From the NCBI RefSeq assembly GCF_002897295.1, contig NZ_BEXF01000011.1, forward strand, positions 163,300 to 227,299: 64,000 nt of DNA, read 5' to 3'. Within the stretch, counting starts at the first letter, position 1, and each line of letters starts with the position of its first letter. Below are positions 24,091-32,743 of this stretch, in pieces. The position numbers were made by a program, and so were the translations under genes. A model generated the notes under the pieces. It was not told where the DNA came from. It did not search any database and worked only from the letters and a program-made list of their open reading frames with translations. Source of the stretch: Brevibacillus reuszeri (GTDB lineage: Bacteria > Bacillota > Bacilli > Brevibacillales > Brevibacillaceae).

Positions 24091-25491
24091 TTACTCGTCA
24101 CTTGTAAACGTTAATTTAGCTGTTGTACCTTTTCCCACCTCTGATGAAAAGCTCAGCTCTGCTTCATGACTAACAGCAATCTGCTGACATAGCGTCAAGC
24201 CCAATCCCGCTCCGCCACCCGCGCGACTGCGGGATGGGTCAACACGATAAAAAGCCTCCGTTATATGAACGAGATGATCCTCTGCCATACCTCTACCGTT
24301 ATCCTGGACGAAGATCACCTTATGTTTGTCCTCCAGATCAGCTACCAGCCTGATCACACCGCCTTGCCCACATGCCTTCATCGCGTTGTCGAGCAAATTA
24401 ACGAGCAGGATATGCATCAGATCGGCATCACAAAATAACGTATCAAAGCGATACTCATAGGTAATCTGAATGTTTTCTTCTGCTGCCTTCATGAACAGGG
24501 CTTGCTCGACCCCACGTACTAACTCACTCATGTGAACCTCGTTACGCCCAATGTTATTTCCACGAAGAGTTGCCATATCCATCAAACGATACGCGATATT
24601 TTGTAATCTACGGCTTTCCGACATGATGTAATTCGTTGCAAACAGCTTGTCTTCTTCGGTACGTACAACCTTTTGAATATACTCGGCATACCCATAAATG
24701 GCGGTCAACGGAGTTCTCAGCTCATGAGCCAAATTATCTACAAATTGCTGCTTCTGCCTAGCAGCTGTCTCCAGCTGATGCATCTGCCCCTGAATTTCTT
24801 CTGCCATATAATTGAAGCTTTGCGCCATTTCCGCCAGCTCGTCATTTCCCGATACCGGAAGTCTGGTTTCATAGGCACCCGCCGCGATATTACGGGATGT
24901 TTGAGAAATCTGGGTGAGCGGCCTGAATATTCGATTAAGCAGTAACAATAAACCTGCCGCGAACAAGCTGGAGAGCACCAGTCCGGCGAGAAACAGCATG
25001 TTTTTCATTTGCTTCCATGCGGTGATAGCATCAGTCGTATCGTATAAATAAACCATTGTATATAAATCATAGGGCGCCGGAAGCTTCCCCGAGACGATGA
25101 CATGAGTACGCTCGTCTGTTTCTTGGATCGACACTATGCGGTCTCCCTCTGCTGGCGGCTCCAAAAAATGGCGCGGCAGCTCCACTTCCTGACGATTGGA
25201 ATAGAGAAGCTGATTCCCTTTATACAGGGCCAGCTTTACCTTTTTATCACTGGACAAATAACTGTACGGCTGCAGCAGTGAACCCAAAGAATCCTCGATT
25301 TTAATCCCTCGGCTTTCTACTGCATAAAAATCCTTTACGAGTGCAGACGTTATAAAATAATGCTCGTCCAAGCTTTTTTCCTCGGCCCGATTCACCGTAT
25401 CTTTGAATGTCGTAATCGAGATAATTACGATCCCCAGGTTGAAGGAAAGGAGAAAAAGCACCAGTGTGGTTAAAAAGGTCCGATTTTTCAT
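24091..25491 (-). CDS. Sensor histidine kinase (HAMP-HisKA-HATPase)
   Basis: A 466-residue membrane kinase. Helix 1 is about residues 6-30, an extracellular sensor domain about 31-165, and helix 2 about 168-190. HAMP (RIFRPLTQISQTSRNIAAG) comes next, then HisKA with VDNLAHELRTPLTAIYGY, and ATPase with NLLDNAMKACG, DNGRGMAEDH and GAGLGLTLCQQI. A GTG four codons earlier is in frame, but ATG 25491 has GAGGTG in front. It is the third gene of a regulator-PepSY-kinase operon, with its partner at 26599-27246. The signal is unknown. It is convergent with the stalk-domain gene without an obvious terminator. Confidence 0.9.
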   Translation of the reverse strand: MKNRTFLTTLVLFLLSFNLGIVIISITTFKDTVNRAEEKSLDEHYFITSALVKDFYAVESRGIKIEDSLGSLLQPYSYLSSDKKVKLALYKGNQLLYSNRQEVELPRHFLEPPAEGDRIVSIQETDERTHVIVSGKLPAPYDLYTMVYLYDTTDAITAWKQMKNMLFLAGLVLSSLFAAGLLLLLNRIFRPLTQISQTSRNIAAGAYETRLPVSGNDELAEMAQSFNYMAEEIQGQMHQLETAARQKQQFVDNLAHELRTPLTAIYGYAEYIQKVVRTEEDKLFATNYIMSESRRLQNIAYRLMDMATLRGNNIGRNEVHMSELVRGVEQALFMKAAEENIQITYEYRFDTLFCDADLMHILLVNLLDNAMKACGQGGVIRLVADLEDKHKVIFVQDNGRGMAEDHLVHITEAFYRVDPSRSRAGGGAGLGLTLCQQIAVSHEAELSFSSEVGKGTTAKLTFTSDE

Positions 25492-25551
25492 CGAAAAAAT
25501 CACCTCTATCTATCATCAAATGGCTGTATGCATGCGATTATACAAGAGGAA

Positions 25552-25571
25552 GCCGCCAACTTTGTGGCGGC
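25552..25571 (-). terminator. Hairpin between PepSY gene and kinase gene
   Basis: GCCGCCA (25552-25558) pairs with TGGCGGC (25565-25571) around a six-base loop. The minus-strand sequence after it is only weakly T-rich (TTCCTCTTGTAT). It probably reduces rather than blocks read-through to the kinase. Confidence 0.5.
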
Positions 25572-25598
25572 CGAGAAACTGCTTCTCTAATAACACCC

Positions 25599-26492
25599 CT
25601 AATCCAAGTCCAAAGCCTTTAGAAAAGGTTGCCCGTTATCGCTGGCAGCGGGCGCTGACTTTTCCAGCTCCTTCACTTTTTCCTCCACACGCTTGATAAG
25701 CTTTTCATGTGATTCCAATACTTGCTTGTATTCCCCACTGTAAACAATACCGAGTAGCGCCTTGTCATGGCGAGAGAAGGTCATTAATGCAATTTCTCCA
25801 TTTTCACCCGTGATATCTAGTGAAATGGTTGGATCATTGTTGCTGTACCCTTGGCCGTTGTAGGCAACAGACTTGATCTTGCCATGAACGACATTGTATT
25901 TCTCCGCTTGTAGCTTTGCGAGCGCAACATACTCCTGCGGATTTTTATCCAGAGCTGCATCAAAAGCGACGGAAACTGTTTCATTCAGCGTTCTTTCACG
26001 CCCGATGTTAAATACTTCACCTGTTACCGAGTCCACAGAAAAGCAGTAGCTGCGCTTACCGTTTACGACCACATCTGCATACCAGCTCGAACGAGGGAGA
26101 TTTTCAGTTGGCTGCTGATAGCCCATTTCAATTACCTGTCCCTCTAACCCAAGCCCAAAAACGTTCCAAAGCGTCTGAGCACCAATTTCTGCTGCAGCTT
26201 CTTTCGGCATGTCTTTGCTCGTTGGAGATTGATTTTGGTAATATTCCAGGTTGATGTTTCGAATCGTATAGTTTGCTTTTTGGTAGCCAGCTGGCACGCT
26301 ATTTTGCGCCACTTGAGAAGATCCGGCTGCGAAGCTTGCATAGCTGGTAGAAACCATATTGGTTTTGTTATACTCTGACGCTGTCGCAGCCAGGATGAAT
26401 CCCTGGAACAGCAATGTGCTGGCTCCCGTGATCAATGCTGCCGCTACTACCGTTTGCTTCCATCCCTTTTTTACCATTCGATCTACTTTCAC
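25599..26492 (-). CDS. Membrane-anchored PepSY-like protein within a two-component operon
   Basis: About 297 residues. The N-terminus is a basic stretch followed by one hydrophobic helix (about 10-35), consistent with a signal anchor. The extracellular part resembles PepSY/YpeB-like modules: AEIGAQTLWNVFGL, then SWYADVVVNGKRSYCFSVDSVTGEVFNIGRE, and a second half ending in a charged coiled-coil-like helix. The open frame begins at 26555, but GTG 26492 follows AAGGAG at nine bases, whereas the earlier ATGs have none. It lies between response regulator and kinase genes, so it may modulate the kinase or be its sensor partner. I cannot name a specific function. Confidence 0.7.
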   Translation of the reverse strand: MKVDRMVKKGWKQTVVAAALITGASTLLFQGFILAATASEYNKTNMVSTSYASFAAGSSQVAQNSVPAGYQKANYTIRNINLEYYQNQSPTSKDMPKEAAAEIGAQTLWNVFGLGLEGQVIEMGYQQPTENLPRSSWYADVVVNGKRSYCFSVDSVTGEVFNIGRERTLNETVSVAFDAALDKNPQEYVALAKLQAEKYNVVHGKIKSVAYNGQGYSNNDPTISLDITGENGEIALMTFSRHDKALLGIVYSGEYKQVLESHEKLIKRVEEKVKELEKSAPAASDNGQPFLKALDLD

Positions 26493-26598
26493 GCTAAATC
26501 TCTCCTTCATTGTTTTGTTTGTGATCACAAAAGCAGTATAGAAGGACAAAATCATAGAACCATCATCAAGTTATTAGGAAGTTATAAAAATTTCTCCG

Positions 26599-27246
26599 TT
26601 ACACCTCCAGACGGTATCCCAGCTTGTAAACCGTTTTAATTCTGGAATCCATCTGCAGCTTTTTTCGCAGCTTTTGAATATGAACATCCACTGTGCGAGT
26701 ATCCCCTACATAGTCGAAGCCCCAGGCAAGCTCGATCAATTTTTCCCGCGACAAGGCAATATTGCGATTGGTTACTAGCACCTCTAGCAAATCGAATTCT
26801 TTTGGGGTACAGTCCACCGGTTTCTCGTTCACAAAAGCTTGTCTGCTCTCAAAGTCGATCCTCAGTGCATCCAGTTCAAAGCTTTTGCCTTCCTTTTTCG
26901 TGCGCCGCAGTACCGCATCTACCCGTGCCAGCAGCTCCAGCATTTCAAACGGCTTGACCAAATAATCATCTGCGCCAAGCGTCAAGCCCTTCACCTTATC
27001 GGATAAACTGCTGCGAGCGGTCAAAAAAATCGTTGGCGTGCCTCGAAGCTGCTGAAAAACCTCAAACCCATCCAGTTCCGGAAGCATGATATCCAGCAAT
27101 ATAAGATCGACTTCTTTTAGTGCCTGTATTTGAATGGCCTCTTTTCCATCAAATGCGGAAAGGCATGTATGTCCCACAGCTTGCAGATTTCTTCGGATCA
27201 ATTCATGGATCGGGATTTCATCCTCGACAATTAAAATGGTTGCCAC
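26599..27246 (-). CDS. OmpR/PhoB-family response regulator
   Basis: A 215-residue regulator. The receiver domain (about 1-115) has VEDE, phospho-acceptor Asp in LILLDIMLPELDG, TARSS and YLVKPFEMLEL. The winged-helix domain (about 125-215) has CTPKEFDLLEVLVTNRNIALSREKL, then VDVHIQKLRKKLQ and VYKLGYRLEV. The start is GTG at 27246 with GAGGTG seven bases upstream. It is first in the operon with the PepSY-like gene and the kinase; 106 bases separate it from the former. Confidence 0.93.
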   Translation of the reverse strand: MATILIVEDEIPIHELIRRNLQAVGHTCLSAFDGKEAIQIQALKEVDLILLDIMLPELDGFEVFQQLRGTPTIFLTARSSLSDKVKGLTLGADDYLVKPFEMLELLARVDAVLRRTKKEGKSFELDALRIDFESRQAFVNEKPVDCTPKEFDLLEVLVTNRNIALSREKLIELAWGFDYVGDTRTVDVHIQKLRKKLQMDSRIKTVYKLGYRLEV

Positions 27247-27345
27247 GGGGGATCACCTCTCTATTAGCATAGCACGGTGTTGTTATCGAGTTGTAAAAGC
27301 ACCCCTTCATTCCTATTGATTTGATTACTGTCGATAGCAGAAGGA

Positions 27346-27380
27346 ATAAAAAAAGCCCAAGTGGTTTCTTCACTTGAGCT
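27346..27380 (-). terminator. Terminator of the HEAT-repeat gene
   Basis: AGCCCAAGTG (27354-27363) pairs with CACTTGAGCT (27371-27380), with one mismatch. T7 follows on the minus strand. Confidence 0.88.
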
Positions 27381-27422
27381 CTGTAGATCATTCACTTAGA
27401 TCAACTACTCTTTTCAAACTTT

Positions 27423-27857
27423 CTATAACGATGCCCAGGTTTTTTCAAGCCACTGATCAAAATCAGTCTCTTTTTCACCCTCGTACGCATCATATACATC
27501 TGTTCTCATTTTCTGTAGCTTCTCTTTGAACTGTTCAAACGTATGATCTTTTGGCAAACTCTTCTTTATTCTTACCAAGGCTTTCGTTGTGCCTTTAATC
27601 AAGTCGCCTTTTTTCTGTGACGGTAATTGGACATCTTCGCCAAATTCTTTGAGCTTCGTGTACGCAGCCTTTTGTACCTTGTACACAGGATCACTAGTCA
27701 TGATTCGCTTTAATATATCGATGGTTTGGCTGTGTTTCCACTGACCTAACTCTTCAACAGCATCAAAACGTTCTCTCCAATTCGACGTTCGATTAGCCGA
27801 TTTTTTTAGCTCCTCGTAGTTTGAGGGTAACTCATTAGTTGCTCCATTATGATTCAA
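27423..27857 (-). CDS. Small HEAT-repeat protein
   Basis: A 144-residue, highly charged all-helical protein with a HEAT-like repeat (WRERFDAVEELGQWKHSQTIDILKRIM, then DPVYKVQKAAYTKLKEFGE) and a Lys-rich C-terminal half (KKLPKDHTFEQ-type helices) of unclear fold. The most likely start is TTG 27857, nine bases from AGAAGGAGA; the TTG at 27866 is too close to that box. An extended -10 promoter lies at 27891-27899, inside the end of the radical SAM gene. HEAT repeats usually bind proteins; no partner is evident here. Confidence 0.7.
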   Translation of the reverse strand: MNHNGATNELPSNYEELKKSANRTSNWRERFDAVEELGQWKHSQTIDILKRIMTSDPVYKVQKAAYTKLKEFGEDVQLPSQKKGDLIKGTTKALVRIKKSLPKDHTFEQFKEKLQKMRTDVYDAYEGEKETDFDQWLEKTWASL

Positions 27858-27890
27858 AAAGATCAATCTCCTTCTATTCTTGTCTACTCT

Positions 27891-27899
27891 ATTATAGCA
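27891..27899 (-). promoter_or_regulatory. Extended -10 promoter of the HEAT-repeat gene
   Basis: The minus strand reads TGCTATAAT, with no good -35. It is about 34 bases before the chosen TTG start and only seven bases past the radical SAM stop codon. Confidence 0.5.
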
Positions 27900-27905
27900 C
27901 TATAA

Positions 27906-28781
27906 CTACGCTCCAAAACGCTGACGATACCCGCATCTCCTGCATAGCTCCTCGACAGCCTCTCTGCGCGAAAAGCCTTCGATAAGATTATTCGCACGCT
28001 CGCCATCGACGATATCCGAAAATGAAGTCTGATTGATATTTCCCAGATTAATGACGCCTTCCCCGTCCAGACAGCAGGGCACGACCGTACCATCCACCAA
28101 TATAGCAGCCTGACTTCGCAGTCCATGGCAAAAGCCTTTACCGTCATCCTCTGGAGCTGTCATGCTCGGCCACTGGAATTCATGGTCCTGGTTCAAATAA
28201 ACGCGGTCCGCGATTTTCACGCCGCTGCCCGGCTCTACTTTCTCTTCGATTTTGTAATCAAGGCCAAATTCCTTTTCTACAATTTCGAGTGTCTGGCGGT
28301 TTCTATTCTTTTGAATGTTTGTCGCATTGTCCTGTGTTAAATTCCAGAGACGGAACGAGAAGATGACTTTATGCTCCTCCGCTTCTCGGACGAAGGAAAG
28401 AATTTCCCTTAAATAGCCTTCGCGGTTGGTAGAGCCCTCATGTCCGTCAAAGCTGTGGAGTGAAAAATTCATCTGTCTCAGTGCTGGCTTGCCAAGCAGC
28501 TTGTGCCGATTTTTTGCGATCAGGGTGCCGTTTGTCGTGATATTGACCTTAAAGCCTTTTTCGTGGCTGATATCAAGCAGTTCATCGATTTTGGGGTGAA
28601 GCAGCGGCTCTCCTTTTACGTGCAAATAAATGTACTTGGTATGCGGCTTGATCTCGTCCAGCCTTTTGGCAAAGTCCTCGACCTTGATAAAATTGGCTTT
28701 GCGCTCCGTCGGCGGGCAAAAGGAACAGGCAAGATTGCAGATGCTGGTGATTTCTATATAAACTTTCTTAAATGTTTTCAA
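27906..28781 (-). CDS. Radical SAM/SPASM domain enzyme
   Basis: A 291-residue radical SAM protein. The CxxxCxxC cluster motif is CNLACSFC at residues 15-22. The SAM-binding GEP motif (KGEPLLHP) and NITTNGTL follow. A SPASM-like C-terminal Cys set is visible (GFCHGLRSQ, VVPCCLDG, ELCRRCGYR), likely holding an auxiliary cluster. The start is TTG 28781 with GGGG upstream. SPASM enzymes often modify peptides, but no small precursor peptide gene is seen adjacent, and the sequence also resembles stand-alone members common in Bacillales. Function is not assigned. Confidence 0.88.
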   Translation of the reverse strand: MKTFKKVYIEITSICNLACSFCPPTERKANFIKVEDFAKRLDEIKPHTKYIYLHVKGEPLLHPKIDELLDISHEKGFKVNITTNGTLIAKNRHKLLGKPALRQMNFSLHSFDGHEGSTNREGYLREILSFVREAEEHKVIFSFRLWNLTQDNATNIQKNRNRQTLEIVEKEFGLDYKIEEKVEPGSGVKIADRVYLNQDHEFQWPSMTAPEDDGKGFCHGLRSQAAILVDGTVVPCCLDGEGVINLGNINQTSFSDIVDGERANNLIEGFSRREAVEELCRRCGYRQRFGA

Positions 28782-28912
28782 GATATTTTCCCCATTCTGA
28801 ATATCTATGATAGGATGACGTTTTCTTAATCATACCCCACATAGTACCATAGGAGAGCTTTTATAGGTAACGGTGCATTCTGGTGGATTCCATACTCATG
28901 GCATGACCAGCG

Positions 28913-29488
28913 TCATCTCACATAGTCTTCTTTCAACATACTGTAAATCTCCAAATCAACAATCCCTTTTCCTGACCAGAGCGTTGCTTGTCTGAGTGTT
29001 CCCTCTTTGATGAAGCCATTTTTCAGCAGTACCTTCTTGGAGACTTCATTTTGAGGCATCACTTCTGCCTGAATCCGGTTGATGTCCGCTTCTGTAAACA
29101 AAAAACGGATCAACAGATTTACGGCCTGAGTAGCTATCCCTTTTCCCCAAGTGGATTCAGCTAAAAAGTAGCCGATTGTCACTGCGTTTACTTTTTGATT
29201 GAAATCAAAGGCTTCGATAATACCCAGCAGTCGATTGGGGGTCGCCTTCGCGAATATTCCCCACTTGACCCTCGTCTTTTTGCTATAGTCTCTCTCAAAA
29301 TGCCCAATCATGTTTTTTACCGTAGCTTTATTATGCTTGGGAATGATGCCGCAGTATTCAAATACGTTGTCATTGCTGTAGATTTCAAAAACTTTATCGA
29401 GATGCTGGTCTTCGATCTTCTTCAAGGTCAATTCTTCTGACTGAAGGACTGGAAATTCTTCGAAAATAGCTTGTACTTTCATCCCCAT
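28913..29488 (-). CDS. GNAT N-acetyltransferase, RimJ/RimL type
   Basis: A 191-residue acetyl-CoA-dependent acetyltransferase. The acetyl-CoA loop region is TIGYFLAESTWGKGIATQAV, followed by ADINRIQAEVMPQNEVSKKVLLKNGFIKEGTLRQ, typical of the Acetyltransf_3 family that includes ribosomal protein acetyltransferases. The open frame starts at 29512, but ATG 29488 lies six bases after AAGGAG. It lies 20 bases downstream of the APH-family gene, probably in one transcript. The substrate is unknown. Confidence 0.9.
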   Translation of the reverse strand: MGMKVQAIFEEFPVLQSEELTLKKIEDQHLDKVFEIYSNDNVFEYCGIIPKHNKATVKNMIGHFERDYSKKTRVKWGIFAKATPNRLLGIIEAFDFNQKVNAVTIGYFLAESTWGKGIATQAVNLLIRFLFTEADINRIQAEVMPQNEVSKKVLLKNGFIKEGTLRQATLWSGKGIVDLEIYSMLKEDYVR

Positions 29489-29508
29489 GGTCCACTCCTT
29501 GTTCTTTT

Positions 29509-30372
29509 TCACGCCCTATTCCATACCTGCCATTCATGTAAGTACGGATGGCTTGTGATTAATCGTTTTGCTCGATCGCTTGCAGCGGGTTCTTTTGGTG
29601 TACCACCACGTCTAGCGAGCAATAGCCATCTCAGGCAAGCTAACGCTTCAAAAACGTCAAGGTCTTTGGGACAAATATCAATTTCTGATAAATACGCGGA
29701 GCGAAATGCCTCTGCAGACCGCTCTGAAATATATATTTTTTGCAAAATAAACGTCCATGCAAAATCGTATCGGGGGTCACCTAATTGTCCGTTCGTCCAA
29801 TCGATTACAGTACATCGTCCGTCTTCTTCCACTATGTTTTCGAAATGAAAATCGCCATGAATCAGTCGTTCTTGCTTGAATTTGACTAACGAAAGAAGAG
29901 AATCTAGGGCCTGATAAATATCTTGATGTTCACCTGCCCCTGGGAAAAAATAGTCCAGAAAATCGTACTTCGGGAGCCCTAGCTCTTTTACATCCATTTG
30001 ATGCATCTGGGCTAATAGATTTGCCATATGTACCATGAGCTGTTCATTTGCTTTGCGTATGGGCGACCCGTTAAAGGTAGTCAGCAGCATCTGATGGGAG
30101 TTCGAATTGATTCCCCACCCCACTGGCAAAGGGACTGAAAATCCACGCTCTACAAGGGCGTGCACCAGATGGAATTGAAAGCGAACATCAGGTTTGGACT
30201 CTTTATTCCATACTTTTAATACATAGCTTTCATTTTCTGAACTGATCTTTATCACTTCGGCTTCCAATCCCTGATTCATAGGATGTACAGTTAAGATGTC
30301 TTCTTGGCTTAGCAGCTCGTCCAGCACCTCATTTTTTTCGATCCAATGTACTCTGCTTAAAGGAGCTTCCAA
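29509..30372 (-). CDS. Aminoglycoside phosphotransferase (APH)-family kinase
   Basis: A 287-residue small-molecule kinase. The catalytic loop is LIHGDFHFENIV and the metal site VIDWTNGQLGDPRYDFAW, both canonical APH-family motifs. The N-lobe contains SYVLKVWNKES with the likely ATP-binding Lys. The start is TTG 30372 with AAGGGG seven bases upstream. It probably shares a transcript with the GNAT gene behind it. Family members phosphorylate antibiotics, choline, homoserine and others, so resistance should not be assumed. Confidence 0.85.
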   Translation of the reverse strand: MEAPLSRVHWIEKNEVLDELLSQEDILTVHPMNQGLEAEVIKISSENESYVLKVWNKESKPDVRFQFHLVHALVERGFSVPLPVGWGINSNSHQMLLTTFNGSPIRKANEQLMVHMANLLAQMHQMDVKELGLPKYDFLDYFFPGAGEHQDIYQALDSLLSLVKFKQERLIHGDFHFENIVEEDGRCTVIDWTNGQLGDPRYDFAWTFILQKIYISERSAEAFRSAYLSEIDICPKDLDVFEALACLRWLLLARRGGTPKEPAASDRAKRLITSHPYLHEWQVWNRA

Positions 30373-30481
30373 TCAGATTCCCCTTCCGTTTAAATGCGCT
30401 ACCAAAATTATACATGGTCTAGTATTTCTTCTTTCACAATTTTAGCTGTACCAATCCCAGCTTTTCCCCTGCCTTCGCTAA

Positions 30482-31888
30482 CTACAACTGAATCTCAACC
30501 CTAGTCCCATGCCCTTCCTCACTATGAATCGCAATCTCACCATCATGTGCCTGAATAATATCATTCGCTATGGCCATTCCGAGTCCGGAGCCTTTATGCG
30601 CCTCTCCCGTATTGGTCCCTCGATAATAACGGTCAAAAATTCTATTCAGTTCTTCTTTCTTGATCCCTTTTCCATCATCTTGGATGATCATGTACGCTCG
30701 TTCTCTCATTTCGATTTTCACAACGATTTTTACATCGGGGTCATTGTGAACGATCGCATTGTATATTAAGTTGGTAATCGCCCTCCTCAGCAAAATTTCA
30801 TCCGCCTCTACGGATATGTGCTCTTCCGTTGGCTGAAATTGTATTTGTCGATGGGCGTATTTTGGATCATTCACTATGTCGATCACGATGCTTCTCAGCA
30901 GTGTCACCAGGTTAATGGTTTTCTTCTGAATAGCTAGTTCTTTATTTTTCAAGCGTGTCGTCAAATGCAGGTCTTCCATGACCTCTTTTATATAGAGTGA
31001 CTTTTGCTCAATAATCCCTGCATATTCCCGAATTTCATCCATGGTAAAATCGTAATCCGGGTCTTTGATCATTTCCGAGTACCCCTGGATCGAGGCAAGC
31101 GGTGTTTTTATATCATGGGAAATGTTTGCGATCCATTCCTCTTTTAGCTGATCCAATTTCTTTCTTTCCTTCTCGTTTGCTTGTAACTGGGTGGATAATT
31201 GATTCACGTTATCAAACACATTCTCATAAATCCCTTGCGATTGCATTGGAATAAAGAACTGATGATTGGCCAAGTTTTTGATCCCATCAATGAGAGCGTG
31301 CAGTGGCTGAGTGAGGCGCTTGCTAAACATGTATCCAATCCAACAGGCAATGAGAATATCGATGACAAATATGACGCTTCCAATCTTGAACATTTGGAAA
31401 AGAACGTGGTTGTCATAAGAAAGGACATAGCGGTTTAAATTTGGGTTTTCGATCCCAATGAAATAGCTGTAATGTCTGTCTCCGCTACCTTTTTCTCCAA
31501 TAAAAACAGTGGTGTCCCCATTCACTTCCTTATACTTGTACATCTGAATGATATCTGTTGGCGTATATTTGGTCTTGACACCTTCTGGAACTCGATAATC
31601 GGCAATTACCTTTCCATTTTCATCCATAACCTGCAACCATGCATTCTTGGCCAGCAGCTCATTTTTCCCTGCTTCGCTAATGGTCACGACATGATCTACA
31701 ATTTGTATCCGATTCTGAAACCCCCTCGTAAATTGCTCAGGAGATGTTTCCTTTTCCAGAACGATCGGTATATCGAATCCCAGCTGAACAATTAACAAAG
31801 CGAACGAAATGAATACATTCATGAAAATAACGAGTACTACAACCAAAACAACCGACAGCAAATACCTTCCTGTTAATTTCCATTTCAT
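30482..31888 (-). CDS. Sensor histidine kinase (EnvZ/PhoR type)
   Basis: A 468-residue kinase. Helix 1 is about residues 8-38, the extracellular sensor about 39-165, and helix 2 about 168-190. HAMP (KRLTQPLHALIDGIKNL) follows, then HisKA with IANISHDIKTPLASIQGYSEMI and ATPase with NLIYNAIVHNDP, DDGKGIKKEE and GSGLGMAIANDII. It starts three bases after the response regulator gene and is last in the YxeA-DUF418-regulator-kinase row. The large extracellular domain separates it from the small intramembrane-sensing BceS/YxdK kinases that usually accompany YxeA. Confidence 0.92.
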   Translation of the reverse strand: MKWKLTGRYLLSVVLVVVLVIFMNVFISFALLIVQLGFDIPIVLEKETSPEQFTRGFQNRIQIVDHVVTISEAGKNELLAKNAWLQVMDENGKVIADYRVPEGVKTKYTPTDIIQMYKYKEVNGDTTVFIGEKGSGDRHYSYFIGIENPNLNRYVLSYDNHVLFQMFKIGSVIFVIDILIACWIGYMFSKRLTQPLHALIDGIKNLANHQFFIPMQSQGIYENVFDNVNQLSTQLQANEKERKKLDQLKEEWIANISHDIKTPLASIQGYSEMIKDPDYDFTMDEIREYAGIIEQKSLYIKEVMEDLHLTTRLKNKELAIQKKTINLVTLLRSIVIDIVNDPKYAHRQIQFQPTEEHISVEADEILLRRAITNLIYNAIVHNDPDVKIVVKIEMRERAYMIIQDDGKGIKKEELNRIFDRYYRGTNTGEAHKGSGLGMAIANDIIQAHDGEIAIHSEEGHGTRVEIQL

Positions 31889-31891
31889 CGT

Positions 31892-32596
31892 TTATGAATC
31901 CTCTACCGTTAATTTGTACCCTAAGCCTTTTATCGTGATCAAATACTTTGGCTGGGAAGGCTGTTCTTCAATTTTTTCCCGCAATCTCCGAATATGCACC
32001 ATGACGGTATTATCAATGCCCGTAAAATCCTCTCCCCAGACCGTATCGTACAGCTTTTCCTTACTGATCACTTTGTTGACGTTCTGGAGGAAAAACTTCA
32101 TTAAACCAAGCTCCTTCGGTTTTACATCGATGGGCCTGCCGTCCTTTAACAGCTCTGCTTTTTGCGGGTTCAACTCAAAAGGACCCGCTTTTAAAATCGG
32201 ATCTTCAATCGTTTCTGCTACGGCATAATCGGCTCTTCGTAATTGTGCCTTCACGCGATAAGCAAGCTCTTTGGGGCTGAACGGCTTGGTTATAAAATCG
32301 TCTCCCCCGATGGCAAAGCCCAAAATTTTATCGATTTCTTCCGTCTTGGCAGATACGAACAAAATCGGTACTTTGGAGACGTTCCTCATTTGCTTGCAAA
32401 GCTCATAGCCTTCTCCGTCCGGCAGCATGATGTCTAATAAAACCAGGTCTGGCTTGCCCGCTTGAAATTGCAGCCATCCTTCTTTTGCTGTCGTTGCCGT
32501 TATGACATTCTCTATCCCTTCCTTGATGAGGACCGTTTTTATGAGCTTCAAAATATCTTCTTCATCATCGATAATTAAAACCTTTTTGCTAGACAT
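31892..32596 (-). CDS. OmpR/PhoB-family response regulator
   Basis: A 234-residue regulator. The receiver has IDDEED, phospho-acceptor in LVLLDIMLPDGEG, SAKTEE and FITKPFSPKEL. The winged-helix effector has VKPKELGLMKFFLQNVNKVISKEKL, then VMVHIRRLREKIE and IKGLGYKL. ATG 32596 follows GGAGG at nine bases. It pairs with the kinase directly downstream. The 147-base gap to the DUF418 gene upstream contains two hairpins but no convincing terminator. Confidence 0.93.
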   Translation of the reverse strand: MSSKKVLIIDDEEDILKLIKTVLIKEGIENVITATTAKEGWLQFQAGKPDLVLLDIMLPDGEGYELCKQMRNVSKVPILFVSAKTEEIDKILGFAIGGDDFITKPFSPKELAYRVKAQLRRADYAVAETIEDPILKAGPFELNPQKAELLKDGRPIDVKPKELGLMKFFLQNVNKVISKEKLYDTVWGEDFTGIDNTVMVHIRRLREKIEEQPSQPKYLITIKGLGYKLTVEDS

Positions 32597-32743
32597 TCCA
32601 TGCTGCCTCCTCTACTGCCCAAACCTTTTTATGTGAGAGTATGCCTGAGCCTCGGGCATATATCAAGCTCGGTTCATGGCCCTTGTATAGAAGAATGCGC
32701 AAAAAAGCCATTTTCCAAGCCTTCCTGCGCATTCCGCGTTCAA

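Noticed and set aside
32692..32738. Nine-pair hairpin GAATGCGCA/TGCGCATTC between the DUF418 and regulator genes, considered as a terminator
   Set aside because: The loop is long (about 25 bases) and there is no T-run on the relevant strand, so I left it as unassigned structure.
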